DNA of 10,864 bases from Gammaproteobacteria bacterium (GTDB lineage: Bacteria; Pseudomonadota; Gammaproteobacteria; Enterobacterales; Psychrobiaceae): positions 21,697-32,560 of the forward strand of contig JABSRS010000003.1 in assembly GCA_013214885.1 (NCBI GenBank), written 5' to 3'. Both the position numbers and the translations under genes were made by a program. This document shows positions 7,478 to 10,864 of the stretch, one piece after another. The notes beneath the pieces are model-generated. The model ran no database searches. It had not been told where the DNA came from and saw nothing but the letters and a program-made list of their open reading frames with translations. Position 1 is the stretch's first letter, and each line of letters begins with the position of its first letter.

Positions 7478-8965
7478 CTAAAATCTTTTTTCTAACTTTA
7501 TGCTGTATTTATTCTGCTGGTAACTATAGAGCCAGTCGACATTGCTCTTTACCTGCTTATGCTGCAACATTATCGTCGGCGTAATACCATAAAAAGACAG
7601 GTGTTTAAAGGCTAATAATAGCGTGTAACTTTGCTCTTTATCTATTCTTCTCGTCTGAAAATGTGCGTTAAAATCACCATATTTTCGCTCTCGCAATGCA
7701 GTAAACACACTAAAATCCACCAGCCCTTCCCAGGCTCTATTTACCCCGATATTCGCTCCGACCAATTGATAAGCATGTACTTTTTCATCATTGTTTTTGT
7801 GTGTCCAATCGCCGCCACCAAACACTAACCAGTTATCAGATAATTGGTGCCAATAACTCGCATACAGCGACCACTGCCAATCAGACTGATAATCCAACTC
7901 TGTAGGTCGAAAATCCTGATATTCCACTTCTGCTTCTAATTTAAATGCACTTTGATTTGATAAATTTCTTAACCAGTCCAGTTTCAAACCACTCGACAGG
8001 TAAAGCGCTTCATTGCCTGACGTATTGTATTTAAGCTGCGGGGATAATGAGAGCCTGTCATCAGCATCATGAAAACTATAACCAAGACTTGCAATCATCG
8101 TCTGCTCATTAAACTGACTATGACCTGGGTACGTAGCGCCATAAGCGAGACTTCGAAACACCAGTCCATGATGACCACTCAAAGAAACACGCTTATTCAA
8201 ACTGGCATTAAAATCGAGTCCAAATCCATCGACAGCATCAGGAGTCGTTCTATCGGCAAGACATACTCCAGACTCATTACGGGCTAAACAGGTAAAAGTA
8301 CCTGAGGATTGGTTTAAATTATCATTGAAACTAGGACCAAAACTGAACGAGCCTTGCCACGCGTCACGATGTTTAATTGCCCCGATAAAGCTTTCAATCG
8401 TATTCCGGATCCCCTGAACTCTTGGGTTATCAGACGGTAAAGCCACGTCTATTTGTTGGAAGTACGCCAAAGCATCATTATTTTTTTGATTTTCAAATAA
8501 TACTCTCGCTAGCTCTAGCTGGCCTGGCAAAAACGCCTGCTGCAATGCCAGTAAGGAACGATACTCTTGCTCAGCCTGCATAAAATTTCCCGCAACTCGC
8601 GCTAACGCCCCTTTGGCATAGTGCATCAGCATCGGATCATATTTCGGTATCGCGAGATAGCGATTAAGAAAATTTTCAGCCAATAGCCATTGTCGGGATT
8701 GGATCGACAAATACAACGCTTGCCCTAGTTCATCTAATGTATCTGCGACTTGAGATGCTTGACGGTTAATTATCATCGCAGCTGCTGTGGCCGCTTTATT
8801 TCGCTCTACTGCAAGCAGTATTTGTTCAGTTTGACGAGCACTGCGTTCATCACGCCGCTGCATTCGAAGCTTAGTATCTGGATCTTGATCTGCAACTGCC
8901 ATTGCAGCAAACAACGTAGACCCAAATGACAACAATAGCATGATGAAGAAAATAGAGGTTTTCAT
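7478..8965 (-). CDS. Slam-family outer-membrane translocon (DUF560, type XI secretion system)
   Basis: Slam proteins move TbpB-barrel cargo, either lipoproteins or soluble haemophores, across the outer membrane. This one has 495 residues. A signal peptide (about 1-25, ending A-V-A) precedes a helical periplasmic domain with TPR-like repeats (about 40-195; for example H-Y-A-K-G-A-L-A-R-V-A-G-N-F and the helix after P-G-Q-L-E-L-A-R). A beta-barrel of alternating strands follows from about 203. The barrel opens with the family pattern W-x-G-S-F-S-F-G-P-S-x-N-D-N-x-N and closes with Y-S-I-K-L-E-K-R-F, ending in the terminal Phe typical of outer-membrane barrels. Cys226 and Cys235 lie in the first loop and could form a disulfide. 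The presumed cargo gene is just upstream, with a hairpin between them. The ribosome site is weak (GAG seven bases before the ATG). Family assignment is by sequence pattern and gene pairing. Confidence 0.87.
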   Translation of the reverse strand: MKTSIFFIMLLLSFGSTLFAAMAVADQDPDTKLRMQRRDERSARQTEQILLAVERNKAATAAAMIINRQASQVADTLDELGQALYLSIQSRQWLLAENFLNRYLAIPKYDPMLMHYAKGALARVAGNFMQAEQEYRSLLALQQAFLPGQLELARVLFENQKNNDALAYFQQIDVALPSDNPRVQGIRNTIESFIGAIKHRDAWQGSFSFGPSFNDNLNQSSGTFTCLARNESGVCLADRTTPDAVDGFGLDFNASLNKRVSLSGHHGLVFRSLAYGATYPGHSQFNEQTMIASLGYSFHDADDRLSLSPQLKYNTSGNEALYLSSGLKLDWLRNLSNQSAFKLEAEVEYQDFRPTELDYQSDWQWSLYASYWHQLSDNWLVFGGGDWTHKNNDEKVHAYQLVGANIGVNRAWEGLVDFSVFTALRERKYGDFNAHFQTRRIDKEQSYTLLLAFKHLSFYGITPTIMLQHKQVKSNVDWLYSYQQNKYSIKLEKRF

Positions 8966-8987
8966 AAATAACTCAAATACAAATACT

Positions 8988-9018
8988 AAAAATCAGAAGC
9001 AGCTAAGCTGCTTCTGAT
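8988..9018 (-). terminator. Intrinsic terminator between cargo gene and slam
   Basis: A perfect 12-bp inverted repeat (8992-9003 and 9007-9018, ATCAGAAGCAGC and its complement) encloses a 3-nt loop. On the minus strand five T follow (8992-8988). It lies 33 bp after the cargo stop and 22 bp before the slam ATG. The short T run suggests partial read-through, so it probably lowers slam and exbB-exbD-tonB expression relative to the cargo. Alternatively it could be a processing or 3'-stabilising hairpin. Confidence 0.82.
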
Positions 9019-9051
9019 ACGTAGATGGGACTTATCACTAGCAAATAAGAA

Positions 9052-9795
9052 TTACTTCTTCTCGCCACCGAAGGCAGTGTCTAGTTGGCTATTTGTGCCG
9101 AACTTAGCAAAGCCAGCTAATGCAGCAGCGTTAGCACCGAAAAAGTGACCTTGAGACGAGCCAACGGTGATTGCAGAATTTTTAGTCGCTGTCGCTACGC
9201 CATTAAATGATGCCGTTGCGGCATTGATTTGAGCATTAATGTCAATATTTAAGCCACCATTAGTAATAGCACCCGTTAGAGTTTGAGCACCAAAATTAGC
9301 ATTAAATGTTCCTGTTAACTTGTTGCCACCAGAAAATTTATTAATTCCCGTGATATTGTACGTCGCGGTGCCACTCGTTGGTACCGTGGTTCCCGCGTTA
9401 TCACCAATGTAGTAAACTGTGCGGTTGTTGTAACCCTGATCTTGTTCACCTTCATACCATTCACCAAACCAGATATCTTGATTAGCAACTTGAGCAAAGT
9501 TGTAATGTGAGCTACCAAAATGTTTGCTACCTGAAGTCTGAATACCTTTTCCACCATCTTCATTTCTATAGCTGCTTGAAAATACATTTCCAGCTAAACC
9601 GTCAAAATCAACACGCTTGCCCCCTACTCTACCGATACCAGCTTTTCCTTTGGCATGGAACAATGGGATCGACAGTTGTGATTCTCCAACCTGACGCAAT
9701 GAATTATCACTGATTGCGCCATCAAAGTCAGCATGAACAAATGGACTTAGGCCTAGCATAGCGACGGCAATCGTTGATATTTTAAGTAGTTTCAT
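9052..9795 (-). CDS. Secreted TbpB-barrel protein, hemophilin/HphA-like (presumed Slam cargo)
   Basis: 247 residues. The signal peptide is about 1-22 (K-L-L-K then a hydrophobic core, cleavage after V-H-A). There is no cysteine lipobox, so the mature protein of about 225 residues should be soluble and released rather than lipid-anchored. The N-terminal half (about 23-125) resembles the ligand-binding handle of hemophilins, with His47, His91 and His97 as candidate ligand residues. The C-terminal half is the small TbpB-like barrel: V-Y-Y-I-G with S-G-T-A-T-Y-N, then T-G-T-F-N-A-N-F-G, and finally G-H-F-F-G-A-N-A-A-A-L-A-G-F with the terminal A-F-G-G-E-K-K, the usual end of Slam-dependent cargo. 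The slam gene follows directly. Size and layout match Acinetobacter HphA, a haem-binding protein, but binding of haem rather than another ligand is inferred. Its start has a good ribosome site. Confidence 0.8.
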   Translation of the reverse strand: MKLLKISTIAVAMLGLSPFVHADFDGAISDNSLRQVGESQLSIPLFHAKGKAGIGRVGGKRVDFDGLAGNVFSSSYRNEDGGKGIQTSGSKHFGSSHYNFAQVANQDIWFGEWYEGEQDQGYNNRTVYYIGDNAGTTVPTSGTATYNITGINKFSGGNKLTGTFNANFGAQTLTGAITNGGLNIDINAQINAATASFNGVATATKNSAITVGSSQGHFFGANAAALAGFAKFGTNSQLDTAFGGEKK

Positions 9796-9946
9796 TATTT
9801 TTTCCTTTAAATTGGGCTAGATAAAAACTAAAAATAAACCCAGCAATAACATCTGGTGCGCACGACAAATGTATTCGCTGTGTCTTACCTTTTACACCGA
9901 ACCAATTGGCTAAAACCGTAATATTTATTTAGTTTTTATTAGAAAT
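9796..9946 (-). promoter_or_regulatory. Upstream region of the cargo gene, with strong ribosome site
   Basis: AAGGA on the minus strand (9807-9803) lies seven bases before the ATG at 9795, the best ribosome site of the cluster. The promoter of the cargo gene, and probably of the whole run, should lie in this stretch because a terminator closes the preceding gene. I find no convincing -35/-10 pair and no clear Fur box. The region contains an inverted repeat pair, listed separately. Confidence 0.5.
9817..9942. repeat. Inverted repeat pair flanking the cargo-gene promoter region
   Basis: ATAAAAACTAAA at 9821-9832 recurs as its exact complement TTTAGTTTTTAT at 9928-9939. Both arms extend imperfectly to about 20 bp (CTA before the core, TAAA after it, each with a small gap). 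The arms are about 95 bp apart and enclose the middle of the upstream region. It may be an operator pair, the ends of a small decayed element, or a chance result of AT richness. Confidence 0.45.
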
Positions 9947-9978
9947 AAAAAAAGGTTCGGTAAATAACCGAACCTTTT
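9947..9978 (-). terminator. Rho-independent terminator after the PKD-domain gene
   Basis: The arms GGTTCGGT (9954-9961) and ACCGAACC (9967-9974) enclose the loop AAATA. On the minus strand the stem is followed by seven T (9953-9947), of which up to four can also pair with the preceding A run. It lies 21 bp past the stop of the PKD gene and separates that gene from the cargo-slam operon. On the + strand only four T follow, so action there would be weak. Confidence 0.9.
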
Positions 9979-9999
9979 AGCACAACCTACTCTTCCTAT

Positions 10000-10864
10000 T
10001 CAACGGCTGGTAAAATCGTAGCCCGCACTAAATCTTTCTTGCATGCTAAAATCACCAACTCCATTTAAACTCCAAGCAAAACTAAAGCTTAAATCGGTTA
10101 GTTTGCCGTTCGTTGGCGGCGAGACTAGCTCAAAGGTCAAACTTTCCCCTTTTTTCACTACCACAATTTCATTCTCTGACCAGCCTCGAAAATACGGCTT
10201 GATCAGATTCAAATGATCGGTTGCAGAAATATTACTGATAGTGACGTCTTTCCCCACAGCTTCAATGGTATAACGTCCTAACACATACTCCTTTGCCACC
10301 TCGTCGTCAGTTAAAGTTTTATCGACCACAAACCGTTCTTTATATGGCAATAGTTGCGGCTCAATGTCTTCATTAACCAATAATTTGGTATGAGCTCCCA
10401 GCAAAGAAAAGGCCTTAACATAAAACGGGTTATAAGGTTTTCCTTCTAGCTCCCCATCACTAACAGCTAGTGATACAGCATATATCCCTGGAACATCAAC
10501 ATAAAATGATGTCACCTCCGCTAAAGGATCATCGATCACTGCATTCGATCCCTTTGGCTTTGACACAAAAAACCATTGATAAGTCATGACATCACCATTC
10601 GGATCATAACTGCCACTTCCATCTAACGGAACCGTCTGATCTTGGATTGCATATACCGCTGAAATAGTCTCGACTGAAGGTGCAACATTTTCATAGTAAA
10701 AGCTTACTGTCACGGTATCTGAAACGACTGAGTAACCATCTGACACCGTCAGTTTGATTAGATAATCACCGGCTATATCCGTTGTTAGCGACACATGAGT
10801 GCCAAAATATTGTTTCTCAATCTCTGGGTAACTGCCTGGTGGCTGCTCTAAAATATCCCAGAAG
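10000..10864 (-). CDS. PKD-domain protein, C-terminal part, 5' end outside the window
   Basis: The frame is open to the window edge. The GTG at 10794 is an internal Val codon, not a start, because 23 further in-frame codons upstream fit a PKD repeat. About 287 residues are visible. The first repeat (about 1-52) begins F-W-D-I-L-E-Q-P-P-G-S and ends G-D-Y-L-I-K-L-T-V-S-D-G. A second (about 55-148) has the typical pattern L-D-G-S-G-S-Y-D-P-N-G-D, Y-Q-W and G-I-Y-A-V-S-L-A-V-S-D-G-E. The remaining about 135 residues are rich in beta-strand-like sequence and end W-S-L-N-G then D-F-T-S-R; I do not recognise this domain. PKD domains are immunoglobulin-like folds found in surface proteins, proteases and polysaccharide-degrading enzymes, so export is likely. 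No sorting motif is visible at the C-terminus. Its own terminator argues against it being in the slam operon. Confidence 0.8.
   Translation of the reverse strand, partial: FWDILEQPPGSYPEIEKQYFGTHVSLTTDIAGDYLIKLTVSDGYSVVSDTVTVSFYYENVAPSVETISAVYAIQDQTVPLDGSGSYDPNGDVMTYQWFFVSKPKGSNAVIDDPLAEVTSFYVDVPGIYAVSLAVSDGELEGKPYNPFYVKAFSLLGAHTKLLVNEDIEPQLLPYKERFVVDKTLTDDEVAKEYVLGRYTIEAVGKDVTISNISATDHLNLIKPYFRGWSENEIVVVKKGESLTFELVSPPTNGKLTDLSFSFAWSLNGVGDFSMQERFSAGYDFTSR

Noticed and set aside
7631..8287. Two short + strand frames opposite slam (7631-7828 and 8069-8287)
   Set aside because: They are antisense to the Slam barrel and show no domain or ribosome site.
9315..9713. Alternative frames within the cargo gene (minus 9315-9587, plus 9507-9713)
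   Set aside because: They overlap a protein with a clear signal peptide and TbpB-barrel pattern and resemble no family.
9902..9909. CCAATTGG palindrome upstream of the cargo gene
   Set aside because: Eight bases with no extended symmetry are likely by chance; no regulator is assigned.
10792..10794. GTG as start codon of the PKD gene
   Set aside because: The frame stays open to the window edge and the upstream codons complete a PKD repeat, so the real start lies outside.

Overview
The window looks chromosomal and comes from a gammaproteobacterium, most likely of the order Alteromonadales (Shewanella, Colwellia or Psychrobium-like). The evidence is the conserved hrpB-mrcB gene pair, a PBP1b of alteromonad type, and moderate GC. 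The genus is an inference from protein style only; no rRNA or other marker is present.

Left part (1-4689, + strand): the 3' nine-tenths of hrpB, a DExH-box helicase, is followed after 16 bp by mrcB, the bifunctional peptidoglycan synthase PBP1b. A strong intrinsic terminator closes this unit. This is an ordinary housekeeping neighbourhood.

Middle scar (4690-5160): there is no intact gene here. It holds the first ~40 codons of a TonB-dependent receptor (signal peptide and an ERIIVTGSRR plug motif) broken by a frameshift. That stub runs directly into an internal fragment of a SAM-dependent methyltransferase on the opposite strand. The stretch looks like a rearrangement joint left by lost genes.

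Right part (5161-9795, - strand): a compact secretion and uptake cluster, read right to left. A small secreted TbpB-barrel protein resembling hemophilin (HphA type) comes first, then a Slam outer-membrane translocon (DUF560, type XI secretion), then ExbB, ExbD and TonB. In known systems Slam exports a haemophore or surface receptor protein across the outer membrane, and a TonB-dependent receptor recovers its ligand using energy from ExbB-ExbD-TonB. Here the exporter, the cargo and the energiser are present, but no intact receptor is visible; the only receptor trace is the stub in the scar. A strong hairpin terminator sits between cargo and Slam, which should make cargo mRNA exceed translocon mRNA.

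Right edge (10000-10864, - strand): the C-terminal end of a protein with PKD domains and an unrecognised final domain, ending at its own terminator. It is probably exported or surface-located and runs out of the window.
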